DNA of 64,000 bases from Mactra quadrangularis (taxonomy: Eukaryota > Mollusca > Bivalvia > Venerida > Mactridae). The notes beneath the pieces were generated by a model. It worked only from the letters and a program-made list of their open reading frames with translations. It made no database searches and was not told the DNA's origin. The position numbers and the translations under genes were made by a program. This document shows, one piece after another, positions 47,401 through 59,073 of this stretch (position 1 is the stretch's first letter; the number at the start of each line of letters is the position of its first letter). The stretch spans positions 13,354,560-13,418,559 of the forward strand of contig CM046293.1 in assembly GCA_025267735.1 (NCBI GenBank). The letters run 5' to 3'.

Positions 47401-47907
47401 TTGCAGCTATGTTACAATATGTCACAGAAGGCACGTAAGACACTTGGTTGATTTTGTTCCATTGCTAAGGTGAAGTTGACGACCTTGTGTTTGTATGTGA
47501 GAACTTGCCATGAACAGGCTTACAGAAAAAATAGCTTGGATCCGATGGCCTCTGCAAAGTGACCATAATTTGATAAACCAAAATACAAAGGAAAAAAGAT
47601 ACAGTGAAGAAGGTATGTTCTTTATCTATATCAATAAACGAAGAAGTTGTTCAAAGTGTAGGTAATCCGATAAGGATCGGATACTTTAAAATGACAATAA
47701 CGAATATAGAAACAAGTAAATAATGATACTTTTTATCATTTTATGAAAACAATTAATTTCATTTCGGTTTACTTTCTGTACATAAAATGCCTAAGGTTGA
47801 TATTGCAATGAAAGTAATAAAACTAATATGACATGTTTTGAAGATACACATAACAGGAGTGGAATTTTCAAAAAAATATTTTTATCTATTCCTATTCCAT
47901 TTAGTAC

Positions 47908-48306
47908 CAATCTGATTAAAACCCGATCTACAATTTTACCGCTCGCATACTCGCTAATGTAGATCTGGCCTTTTCCAAACGAAGGTCACGTTCAGGTGAC
48001 CTTTTCTCATCATAATATTCATGACGAAATTGTTATGATACGTAACTTGTTTACATCGTCTACGTCACGAAATTTGAAATGAGCCACCCAATCGCAGCCT
48101 GTGAATATTACCGCGGTTAAATTAGCAAGCAAAACTTGGTCTAAAAATAGATATTACGAAATCAAAATGTGATTAATAGTGTTTTCGTCTAGATGAAAGC
48201 TACGCATTGATTGGTCGACACAAAGTTCATCTCGACGTGACCTCAAAGGGAAAAAGTACAGATCCAGTACGACCGTGGTCTACTGGATATGTGTTTACGC
48301 AGATTG
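47908..48306. mobile_element. 399-bp hAT-like MITE in unit 1
   Basis: Ends CAATCTGATTAAAACC and, inverted, CAATCTGCGTAAACAC. Longer subterminal inverted arms (GATCTGGCCTTTTCC... versus GATCTGTACTTTTTCC..., both leading to GGTCACGT) lie inside. It is flanked by TTTAGTAC on both sides, within a shared 9-bp ATTTAGTAC (47899-47907 and 48307-48315), fitting the hAT 8-bp nTnnnnAn rule. Unit 2 has the uninterrupted site CATCTGGTACATTTCAG near 62032. No coding capacity. Confidence 0.88.
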
Positions 48307-49490
48307 ATTTAGTACATTTCAGCTTTTTATGTTTTTTGCTGATACAGAAATGAAGGTCAGAATAACTTTACCACATCAAAAGTTGAGCGAGTGTCTAATA
48401 TTTGTGTTAGTTTACAAAACTATTTTACCTTAATACAGATTGATGGGCTGTCTTCATCGTCCAGTAATTAAACCAACAACTGTATACAAAACAATTGTTC
48501 ATAGATATACGACAGTCAATTCTTAACTATATCTGTCGGACTTGTGGTACTGGTTTAATTCAAAGAACCACGAATGCTGGGTAAGATAAATTTAGCCGCT
48601 TAAAATGATCATAAAATTATATAGCTTACACACCTAAACTTGTTATTTTAAGTTTCACTATCGCTTTTTTTCAGTGAAGAAACCGTTTGAAGATTTGTAA
48701 TTCTGATTGATGAGAACACTTGATGAGAAAACAAATTTAAATTAAGTTATTAAGTAACAATAGAAATTTGATGTTTCAAATTATAATGATATATCGAATA
48801 TTTTGTCTAAGAAATATCCAACAAACCAATTAGTTATCACAAGTAAGTTCTAAAATCCAATTTATTACATTTAAATGTGGCGAGTCATTATTCGTCATTA
48901 TTCACACAAGAGCATTTCGACATATAAATTTACGTCAATGATAAGGAAGTGACGCACTACATTTGTCTGCTGGCATAAGACAAACAATGCTAAAATAAGT
49001 AGAGAATGAGGTTTAGAATTAGAAATGTACAGTCTCCAATATCTTTTACGAAGAAACAAAATAATTATTCATTGCTACTGATACGATACAAATGGACTAA
49101 AGAGACATCAAAACACGTTATCTATATACATGAATGTGATTTTGAAGTTTGACAGAATTGTATTTTAAATCTAAATATTCCTTATGTCAAGGCTGTAGAC
49201 ATTGATACCTGTTTTCTTTTTAGTTTGCTTATATCATTAATGATACAAAATGATGGTACTAATGTTTCATTGAGTTTTCCAGTCAGTAGTTTCAATCCTT
49301 TTATCTATTTTTAATTGGCAATCGTTGCAACATCGAAAATTACAAGTGCCTGTAATACTCACGTTTGACATTTCCATTCAGACAAGACTGAGACCAGATT
49401 ATCAAAATAAAGACGCGTGGTCATAACGCTTTAAACCCTAATAATAAGCAAAATCATGCCATTCTTGTAAAATGATATCTGTATGCAACG

Positions 49491-49585
49491 ATTGCTGCAT
49501 TATATAAAACACTTATTATTTGTATTTCTCATGTTATAAATGCATGGCGCCGGTATTGATGATCTTCCGAAAGAAAATAACAGAG
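49491..49585 (+). promoter_or_regulatory. TATA + GCATGGCGCCG module, unit 2 'A' site
   Basis: ATTGCTGCATTATATAAAAC ends at 49509, GCATGGCGCCG is at 49542-49552, then GTATTGATGATCTTCC. Best TATA match of the three A sites. Confidence 0.3.
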
Positions 49586-51754
49586 TCAGTAATAAAATGC
49601 TACTATATATAAAATGATTACAGGATTTTAACAATTTGATGTATTCACAATATTTACTCTAGGCTCAGTGAATAAAAGAATATCGACACACTGTAGCCAG
49701 GCCTGTATACAATAGTATTTATTTTCTATTGGAATCTTATTTAACGATTATTTTGTATGAAGATATCACATAGTAGTATAATTACACATCGCTTAAATAA
49801 TATACAGAAGCAGAAGCAATAGAAAAACTACCAAAAAGTCACAGAAATCACAATGACGTTTCTAGGAATGTTATATCATAAAACAACTACGCATGATGCA
49901 ATGCTACCGTAACAATAGTGATGACATAATTGTAAACGCTGAGTATCTTGTAAAGTAATTAAGAGACAGATTATAAAATTTTATAGAATAAAGTTAAAAC
50001 ACATGATATTAAAATCAATTGATAAAAATTAAAAACAAATCAACATTCGAAAAATTTATTTATCATTACAAACCTAATGTAACTCTACTAACTAATACTA
50101 ATATTTTGTTCAGATGAACCCTTAGAATGTATGACATCTAAATGATTCTTGAACAAATACTTTTGTATTATTCATTATAGTCGCTCAAATACATATTTAA
50201 ATAGCAATTAATGTAACTTTAGTTATTTTGTTTGATATGGAACAAAACATACCTTTATGCTACTTGAAACACTTCATAAAATGTGTTTCTGAAAATTAGT
50301 ATTGTATCAATAATTTAGTATAATCTTTGAAAACTTAAATGATGTTTACATTTTTATTTGCTATTGCTTATTACATGTAGAACAGCGACATATTGTCTAT
50401 CTTAAAATATAATTCTCAAAATAATGCACGACTCGTGATTTCTGTTTGTCACAACGGGCTGATCATTATTGTTTTTACCCACTTACATAACTACAGTATA
50501 AGGATCAATCATGAGAAACACACAATGAGCATATTAATTAACTTCTTATCATGTCTGAAAACTGACTGCTGATGCAGTGTTCTGCTTTAGAAATAAGGAT
50601 CATTTCTAATTTCTAAAGACATGCTGATAAAAATCTTCATAACGAAAACTGTGTTTATTGCATACAAGTGATTTGAGATTTCAGGAAGTTCTCTTATATA
50701 GTCCCATAGTATTAATCAGTTTCAAATCGTTTTTTTTTGTTAGGTAGCAAATGTTTTATCAAAATGAATTCTCGGAAATGCAATAGAGAGAGAAACGTAA
50801 CACGTATTGGAAAGATGCTAGTAATTGATAACATAAATATTGTGAAACTTGTCTATCACTGTAAGCCAAATGCAGAATATGATTATTGCCATACAAAGGA
50901 ATTGCGTATTATAATACGAACAATATTCAAGTTCGGAAGTAGATTGCTTTTGACAAATATGAAAGTTGATTCTATTCATTAAGACTCGTCGAGACTGAAT
51001 TAAAATGCATTATTTATGAGTTAGTTTTCTGCCTCTTTGTTGAATGAAATACCGGAATGAATGACAGATAATATAAAAAATAAAAACAAATCATATTTTC
51101 AATACATAAATATTTTTACATATGGCCTTGAATAATTGGTATTTTTATGAACCATTATCTTGATAATAGGCAAAGATGATGCGTAGAAATTAACGAAGTA
51201 ACTTATGTATTATTTTGTAGAAGAGGTTTCGCATCACTTGGATGAGTGTCTGTTTCACTTTCGATTAAGATATATATAATGATTAAACGCAAACCAAATC
51301 GTACCAAATAGTTGTGTCTGCAATACCTGTCATTTAAATAGAATGTTATAAACTAACAATGATAAATAGACTGTCCTGTTGAGCCAATATATAAACATAC
51401 AGTTGCAGACGAGACGATGTCTCATTTCTAGATCAGTCAGACTCAGTCTTGACTACAACCGATAAGTTAATTCTTTTTCTATCCATCATAATGTAGACAA
51501 TTTAATCTCTTATAATCCATACAAAAACGTATGTAATACTGGTATATCTTTAGCATAAATGTTGGCATATTTGTGGAGAAATTGATTGGAGATTCTGTAA
51601 GGATTTAAGGGATATAATTATGTATAATGACTTGGTTAAAACATGGAACTATATATTTTATAGAGTTTAATTGGGAGATTTATTTGCTTATAAATTTTTG
51701 AAATGTAATGGTTTCCAGAATTCACATTGCAGATACATTTTGAATAAGTATCAT

Positions 51755-52783
51755 TGTGCATACTCTCCATTGCATCGGTTAGAAAGATTCACTCGTACTC
51801 GTTCACTTTCTACCTCTGCTAAAATACTACGTGCAAACTGATATTTCTATTTTTAGACAGAGACATAAACATTTAAATCGCATGACTTTCACGTGGTTTT
51901 TTAAAAATAGATGCAAAAAATTCTCACGCCTGTAATTTCAAAATGTCGAAATGCAAAGATGTTGGACAGTTTTGCATTAGTTAGATAATAGAAAATTAAC
52001 AAAATTAAAAGTAAGCATTGATCATTTTTAACGTGCATCTCTGATCTTTTAACTGTAAACATAAAGCAACTTATTGAACTTAAATACAAAGTGTAGCCAT
52101 GCTATATATGACGTCATACAAGGTTGCATTTGTCACTAGTATGATCATACTATATAAGGCGTTGTTAACCCGTTCAACCAATGAAAATGCGTATAAAGTT
52201 TTTCAGCTAAATTGGAATTTGGTCAACTTTCATTGGTCGTTCAAAGGTTCATAGTAAAGATCAATATCATAAATCGACTAGTTTTAAGGCAGCGGGTGAA
52301 TGTAATGTATTCACTGAGCTGCGAGGGGAGTGTACATTGTGCACTGTACTTTTCTTAAATATGTTCACTATCATAAAATATCAATTATTGAAAACAATTT
52401 GTCTTTACAAACGCTGTCGAAACATCTAACATTGGTATGGTATACCTGACTAAATTGATTCACTTTGTTTGCACACACAATATGTATAAATATCAAATAT
52501 CTTCTAATTTAGGACAATAAGTTGATTTCAGTCGTTGTTGTTATTGACAACTTTTGCAATAAGCGAAGTTGAAAACGTTAATAAAGTTAGTAAATTGTTT
52601 AACATAGTGACTAGTACATAGTTACAATATAATACATTATAAAGTTTCAAATTGATACATAAAAAGTACCCGTCCCTACTGGCCTATTAGTCACCTGAAA
52701 ATGAAATCATATTTACATTATTGTAGTCATGTGATGATAATTTATATTTCCGAACGCAGACACTTGATAACACTGTTGACATT
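51755..52783. other. Unit-2-only block of about 1.0 kb
   Basis: Absent between 39.65 and 39.69 kb of unit 1. Contains a dyad, CAACCAATGAAAATG and, inverted, GACCAATGAAAGTTG (near 52176 and 52230), around a TATAAAG. Another weak inversion, TGTGCATACTCTCC and GGGGAGTGTACATTGTGCAC, lies near 51766 and 52326. Clear insertion boundaries or target duplication were not found, so deletion from unit 1 is equally possible. Confidence 0.55.
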
Positions 52784-52884
52784 TTAATACATGTGTTACT
52801 AAAGTTTACTGAAACAATATATGTACGTAAATGGCATTCGTATGTTCTTATTATCGATGGTTTGCATTCCAGATGTAACCAAAT

Positions 52885-52935
52885 GCATGGCGCCGATTTC
52901 ACGATTTCTATGAAGAAATTAACTGAGACTAAAAC
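52885..52935 (+). other. GCATGGCGCCG module, unit 2 'B' site
   Basis: GCATGGCGCCGATTTCACG at 52885, then TATGAAGAAATTAACTGAG. Pairs with 39776. The minus frame 52687-52902 across it is unsupported. Confidence 0.4.
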
Positions 52936-53401
52936 AGTAAAACTATGCAGTAAATGTTAAAATCATACTATTACACAATGCCAACACTCAAAACTTATAT
53001 CATATTCAGATTTTGGGATAATAACAGATATCATGCAATGTTGAACGTAAATGAGACGCCTTATATTTATGCATAGCTAATGTCTACGTTTCTTCATTAT
53101 GTCCAATGTTCTTTTATACCGATCAATGTGTTGGAATTTTCCTTGTGAATCAGCATCAATATTTTTTGATAAATAATTATTAAATTGGCATCATGCATTG
53201 TCTCATTCGCACGCTTTGAAAACAAGCAATATTTCACGTAACGTGGGTCTTGTTTTGTTCGTTGGCTTTGACATGTGCATTTACACCAAAAGTACTCCTA
53301 TGTATCCAACTCTGCCTGAAATTAACGAAAGAAATAGTCATTATAATTGACATGCCGTTCTTTATCCTTATTTACGTAAATATTTTATTTAACACAATTT
53401 A

Positions 53402-53643
53402 GGTCATTTTACGGCGTCCAGTGCACCTAACCTGGCTTTCCTTGATCATTGTCTATAACCACTACACACCTACCCTTCCACAAGGTCGGAAACCTCTCCA
53501 TATTATCCACCATGGAGGAAAATCGACAATATTGTCAAATTTTCATGGAAGGGTATAACCTCCCCGGGTGGGCATCTATCCCGCACCCCCTTGGCCACGA
53601 GATTCCAAATCCCGGCGCGCTACCAACTGCGCTATCGACCCGG
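53402..53643 (-). repeat. tRNA-headed SINE, family S1, copy 3
   Basis: The minus strand gives GGGTCGATAGCGCAGTTGGT, AGCGCGCCGGGATTTGGAAT, then TTATACCCTTCCATGAAAAT, GGAAGGGTAGGTGTGTAGTG and GGACGCCGTAAAATGACC. It has the best preserved body and tail of the family. Absent at the matching place of unit 1 (40.35-40.45 kb), so it inserted in unit 2. The plus frame 53449-53658 is its antisense shadow. Confidence 0.82.
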
Positions 53644-53961
53644 GTTTTATTTGCGTAAATAACATATTAGTATGCATAAACTGTACATTTTCAGTGTCGA
53701 TCGCCTTTAACTCCGTTTGTATATGAGCAATATTTTTTTATAAATATGTAGGGAGATTCCCTCATAGTTTTCTTAATCTGTTTGTAAGAAAACATAACTT
53801 AATATAAACAAGCACTTTAAATCTAACATAAACATTCATAATTGATTTTAAGTACCAATGAGTATTTATAGCCCAGTTATAATATTATTTCCTATTTGTC
53901 TATGTGGAAATCTACTTTAATAACACATTAAATTGTACGTGATGAAACACCTGACATTCAA

Positions 53962-54395
53962 TTATTGAACAAGGAACTTGGCTAAAAGAAACTAAACAAA
54001 TCACTGTCAGTTTTTGTAGAAAAACTAAATGGTTTATCAATTAATAAGATTAATAAACAGGTAATTACAAGAAGCATTTTTGAAGTATTTGATTAATTAA
54101 ATCAACGAAAGTATTAAATCATTATAAACGTTCGCTGGTGAAAACAAGTCAGGGATTTGCTAGTAAAAGAATTAATATATATGGAACAACGAACTTGGCT
54201 AAAAGATTTAAAACACGTAACTAACAGTTTGTGAAAACACTTAATGGTTTATCAATTAATTAGAATAATAAACAGGCAAGAAACATTATTTTGAAGTACA
54301 ATGTATTTGCTTATATAAAAATTAACGACAAGTACTGAATCATTCTAAATGTCAACAGAAAACAAGTTAGAGCTCCGTAGAAGAAGAATTTATAT
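53962..54395. repeat. Local tandem duplication in unit 2, two copies of about 215 bp
   Basis: AACAAGGAACTTGGCTAAAA at 53968 and AACAACGAACTTGGCTAAAA at 54185 each begin a matching segment with TGGTTTATCAATTAAT and CATT(A/C)TAAA(C/T)GT. Unit 1 has one copy (40795-41020). Confidence 0.75.
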
Positions 54396-54557
54396 ATTTG
54401 TCCCTTATAATTGCAAGAATTATATAACATTTCTCTTTGTACCTAACATAATAGAACTTAATTGTTTTTCGTCATGTATGATATATAATAGTCCGATCCG
54501 TCTTTTGACTTTTAAATGCATAACTATGATATCACAAATAAACTTTTTAATACCTTT

Positions 54558-54717
54558 CTGAATAGACTCTGAATTAATCCTGCTGTCTATTCAGCACTTA
54601 ACTAATAGACTTCTAAAAGCATATATATATATATTGACGAACAAACTCTTGAATAAACATTTGCATGAGTAGCATTCTATTCGATGTTTTATGCAAATAG
54701 ATATCTGTATAGATTTC
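54558..54717. repeat. AATAGACT cluster with hairpin (unit 2)
   Basis: CTGAATAGAC (54558-54567) and GTCTATTCAG (54585-54594), same loop length as in unit 1. One of the other motif copies is lost by a short deletion. Confidence 0.6.
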
Positions 54718-57700
54718 TTTGTAAACATCTGTATTCCCCGAATAACACTGTAATCAACTCTAGTTTTATATCAGATAAGTTATAAAAATGAAGTACAAAA
54801 AGAGTTTGGAAAAGCGTAAGATTAATGTCGCGCATTTACAATAAGATTTTAGTAATACATGTAGATATTTTACGATAAAAAGGCTGATGTCGGTTTATTT
54901 TTCTAAAATCTGCGATTAATTATGTGCAATATTAAATCAAACCATTTAAGCAATCCAATCATGTTCACTCAATAATTGTTTTCATATTGATTGTAGAGAG
55001 TTCCTTTCTACTTTGTTAAATAGTTTTATTCTATCAAACTGAATATTTATGTAATTTGTAATAGAATGTCAAAGTGTGCTTTTCTCAAAAATACATGCGA
55101 CCGTAGTGTTTAATGGTAGTTTTTTATTTCTTATTTTCAAGGCAACGACATTAAATATATATGTCATGTAAGTAGAGAAAGCATTAGTAATGATAATAAG
55201 TAATTAGAGTCAGTAAATCTGACATCCTACATATCAATAACGGTCAAATAGGTTTTAATTGAATCTCGACTGTCGAAATCTAGAAACTCAATACAAATAA
55301 AAACGTCAGAAATAAGACTGACTTATAAGAGGACATTTGTCAATGTTCTCAAAATAGGTAATTTAATATTTGTTTTATTATTTTAGAAACAAACTTGATA
55401 TCAAACATCTTACTACAATTATGGACGTAATGTTACTAACGGTTGTGATACGAAACACGGAATAGTTTTATATCAGAACAATGTGTAATGTTGTTTTTGG
55501 TGGACGTAGTCTTGAAATAAATAATACATTTTTTCGCGGAACACAAAGCACTTACATTCAAATTTACATTAAATAACTATAAAAGGTAGTATTTTCGTAC
55601 TAGAGATAAGTAAAGTGATAGTATCAGATTGTAGGCAATAATTACTAGTCATAACTTTTCAGTTATGTTAAACATTTTGTCTTAAATTATTAGAAACAAC
55701 TTATTGACACAACTTCCTACAATTGTATATTAAATATTGATCTTTACACAAAATACATTAAACAAATTGCTATAGAAATGCAAGAAAAGTAATAAACACC
55801 AGACTGTCATAGTATTTATTATAATTTAATGACATTGATTGACAGATTGCATTTGATAGGGATGGAAATGCGCATAAAAGATTACAAAAGCGCGAAACTG
55901 AAGTTTGATATTTCATAGAAGGTTTCAATAACTTGAAATATATTTTAAATACTGATTTTAATACTGAATAAATGTATGGGCTTTTAAAAACCATTAACGT
56001 TTCTTAAAGCTAGAAATGTTGTTAGATTGATTGTATTCTTAGACGTGGTTTGCTTTAAGCTCGATAAATGGTGGAGGATAGTTCATACATTAAAAATAGA
56101 ATAAGATGATAAGTGCAAGTTCATCTTAAACACTGTAGACACAATTTTAATGCTTAATAACACTCCCTTAAACTTCAATCTGTATAAGATAAAAACAGTT
56201 CCTAAACTAATAATATAACCCTTCCAGGTTCTAAATTTAAATTTGATAATCAGAGGCATTATGTTGATAGCAACAAAATATTAAAAAAGTGGCAGCCAGT
56301 CGATTATTAATTAGAAAATGTCCATGACGAGATCTAGCTTAAAACTAATGTATATATTTATGCATGCCAATCAAACTACTTTTATCTCATTTAGTTCAGT
56401 TAGGTAAGATTATTTAGTTATACTGTTTAATGATAAATAAAAATCTAGTCAAAATTCCACGATGCTCATTCTCAAAGATTTCTTCTGTACTAATATGGTC
56501 ATAACATTTTAACTGCACTAACAAAAAAATGTGTGTTTATGCAATTATTGCTTTTGGCATTGTTTATAAATTGCATTTAATGTGAACAGCCTGCATGGTT
56601 TATATATACTCTGTAGTTTTTATATGATTTTACGATGCAATGTGATAGATGAATTTCTCATAAATGGTACGTCGAGGATTTGAACAAAATAGCCAACGTG
56701 GAAAAAGCTAAGCAATTGACTAGCAATCAAGAGGAGCCTGGAAACATGTAGCGAGCATCTACAGTAAAAATAACATACAGAACTTCCATACAGGCAATAT
56801 GCAATAAGGGAATTTTAATACTAGAGTTCTAAAACATATATCACAGGTCGGTTTTGACATTTCTGATGTTCATTATCTCATTTGTTTCGTTGATGGACTT
56901 TTTGTTCGTTCCCAACATTAATTGTCATGGAAATTTAATGAAACCAAAATATAATCATCGAATGTGTATTTTATTTCAATGTTGTCTTGTTAAATATGTT
57001 TAGATTTATATAAAAAATGTTCTTGAATATATACTAATACTTCCAGAGCTTATAAAGGAAGCGGCCAGGTTTAAAGTCTGAGTTGTCATAGTTGATAAAC
57101 ACCTTTGCCACATTGATATAATGACGTTGGAACCTTTATCTGCAATACATATAATTGACATTTCTATATTATATTAATTGAGACACGTCAATCAGACTAT
57201 TAATGACAATATGTTACGTAAATTCATTAATGTCGATTAATAAAACAACATAGTATTGCTCGTAATAGTATAAAAGCCCATGCCAGTAATTTTGAATAGA
57301 CGATATGTGAAAGTAATATGGACGTAGCGAAAATGTGCCTAATTTTATGTATTGAGACACACCGTATGTAAAACAAATGTCTATTAATTGAACATTATAT
57401 CTAATATATGAAGTCATATGATAGTTCTCAGACAGTATTCCTGATGGTTATTGGAAATAGATAAATGATGCATATCTCGATAAAATATATGATGATTTAT
57501 TTAATACACGTCGTTAAATGGCACTGCATCAATATGTTGTTGAACAATGGACATTCATTCTTATAAATAACAAAGAGGGCTGTACTCTTATACCGATTGA
57601 CGAACAGTTCTTATCTAAAAATTACACCTACATCTACAGACAGTAAATCAGATACCAGATTTTATATCGACAGAAATACAAACCGAAACAATCCATCATG

Positions 57701-58477
57701 CCGTGGACAATTCCATATTTATATCTGATACAGAAAACGTATGTTCTACTGATATATTTACAATATCAATTTTTGCATCTTGTTCGTCGTAAAAATGATT
57801 AGAGAAACTGAATTCTATCGGAGAACATTTTATGGACGCCACACACATGACAAAGCAAGAATTTCAGGAGAGAGAAATGTTATTAGATTTATGAGTTTTT
57901 GATATAAAAAGGACGCCACAAAATAACGAAAACAAGAATCTAAAGATTTTCTGCTATATTACGGACAGTACATTTGGATGAAAGACATATACTGTGTCCT
58001 CGAAACAATTGTTACCATTCTCGACTTAAAACTGAACGAATCCTGATTGATTGTAACAAGTCCAAGTTGCAGACTTTTTAATGAAAGTGGAGTGACCTTG
58101 TGTCGAAATTGAAAGTTATCAATTGAATTGTGCTATGTATAATCAAATACAAAAAGGATACATTTTTATTATAAAATGTCGTAAAAATGGTAGTAAAGGC
58201 AAATCGTCTACTGTTGTTTAATATACAATGGAATAATATACAAAAAAAGAGCAGTCTACAAAATTAGTGGTTGTCTACAAACAAGAGATAGTGCTTGATG
58301 CTGGATCAACCTATTTGGGTAACAACTTTCAGATCCTAATTTTGTAGACAGAAAATGTAATACTATTTTCTGCTACATAACATTAGCTATACTGTTGCCT
58401 ATAATAGTTATTTTACCTGATAATAATGATATATTGTCATTCACCTCATTGTCGAAAGATAAGGAATAATTGATTAT

Positions 58478-59073
58478 CGTCGGTCGGCTGCCAAAAGGTC
58501 GTAACGATGCTTTTTGACAAAAATGACCTTTGACTGCAAGAAGTACGCCAAAGCGATTCCCGCCTTGTCTGAAAACGTCGTACCTGTAAGCCAATCAATA
58601 CCAGAAAGTATGTCATGAGATGAAATATCGTAACTCCGATTGGTTTTTTTGAAAAACCGTCAAAATATCGTATCTCACACATAACACTCCATTGTTGATA
58701 AAAAATAACCATGCAGTTGGATTCTTACTTTTAAGAGGTTAAATATGTTTTATTTCAACCACTCCATTCCTTTTATATTAATTTTGTTTGTTTATCTTAT
58801 ATGATTTGCATCTTGTGACTTTTAATTTCGTCTAAAACGATTGAAAATAGCTTGTCATTTCTGTTCCACTAATTATGACAAATATTCTACACTAGCAATT
58901 GAATTAAGAAGCAGAAATAATGCATTGATTACATTTTATTGTTTGCAAGCACAGGAAACGGTTATTTTTTAAGAATGTTGCAATAAATAATACGACTTTT
59001 TAATAAAATAGTTTTTTCCTTCTCCTGAAAACTTTGAAAAATTGAGATACGAGGTTTTGGCAGCCGACCAACG
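58478..59073. mobile_element. 596-bp TIR element with TTAT target duplication
   Basis: The 19-bp TIRs match at 18 positions: CGTCGGTCGGCTGCCAAAA at 58478 and CGTTGGTCGGCTGCCAAAA inverted from 59073. TTAT occurs directly outside both ends (58474-58477, 59074-59077). Unit 1 has the unbroken GATTATATATATTAG near 45881. Inside, GAGATACGATATTTTGAC-type sequence is repeated in inverted form. Two minus frames (58373-58594, 58446-58712) fall partly or wholly in it but show no transposase motif. It is non-autonomous. A 4-bp TTAT duplication does not fit piggyBac (TTAA) or mariner (TA). Confidence 0.9.

Larger units (their letters stand above)
26417..48869. repeat. Segmental tandem duplication, unit 1
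   Basis: The anchor TTTAAATGTGG is at 26417, and the same junction recurs at 48870 and 62656. Unit 1 is the longest. Relative to unit 2 it has an extra 27.7-34.0 kb, an extra copy of a nested 1.9-kb repeat (34.6-38.4 kb), a 399-bp MITE at 47.9 kb, and smaller indels (43.16-43.40 kb, 44.4-44.56 kb). Outside these, order is kept to the end, for example 39.6, 41.2, 43.5, 44.2 and 46.7-48.8 kb. Open frames inside are not shared in frame between units. No gene is recognised. Confidence 0.9.
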
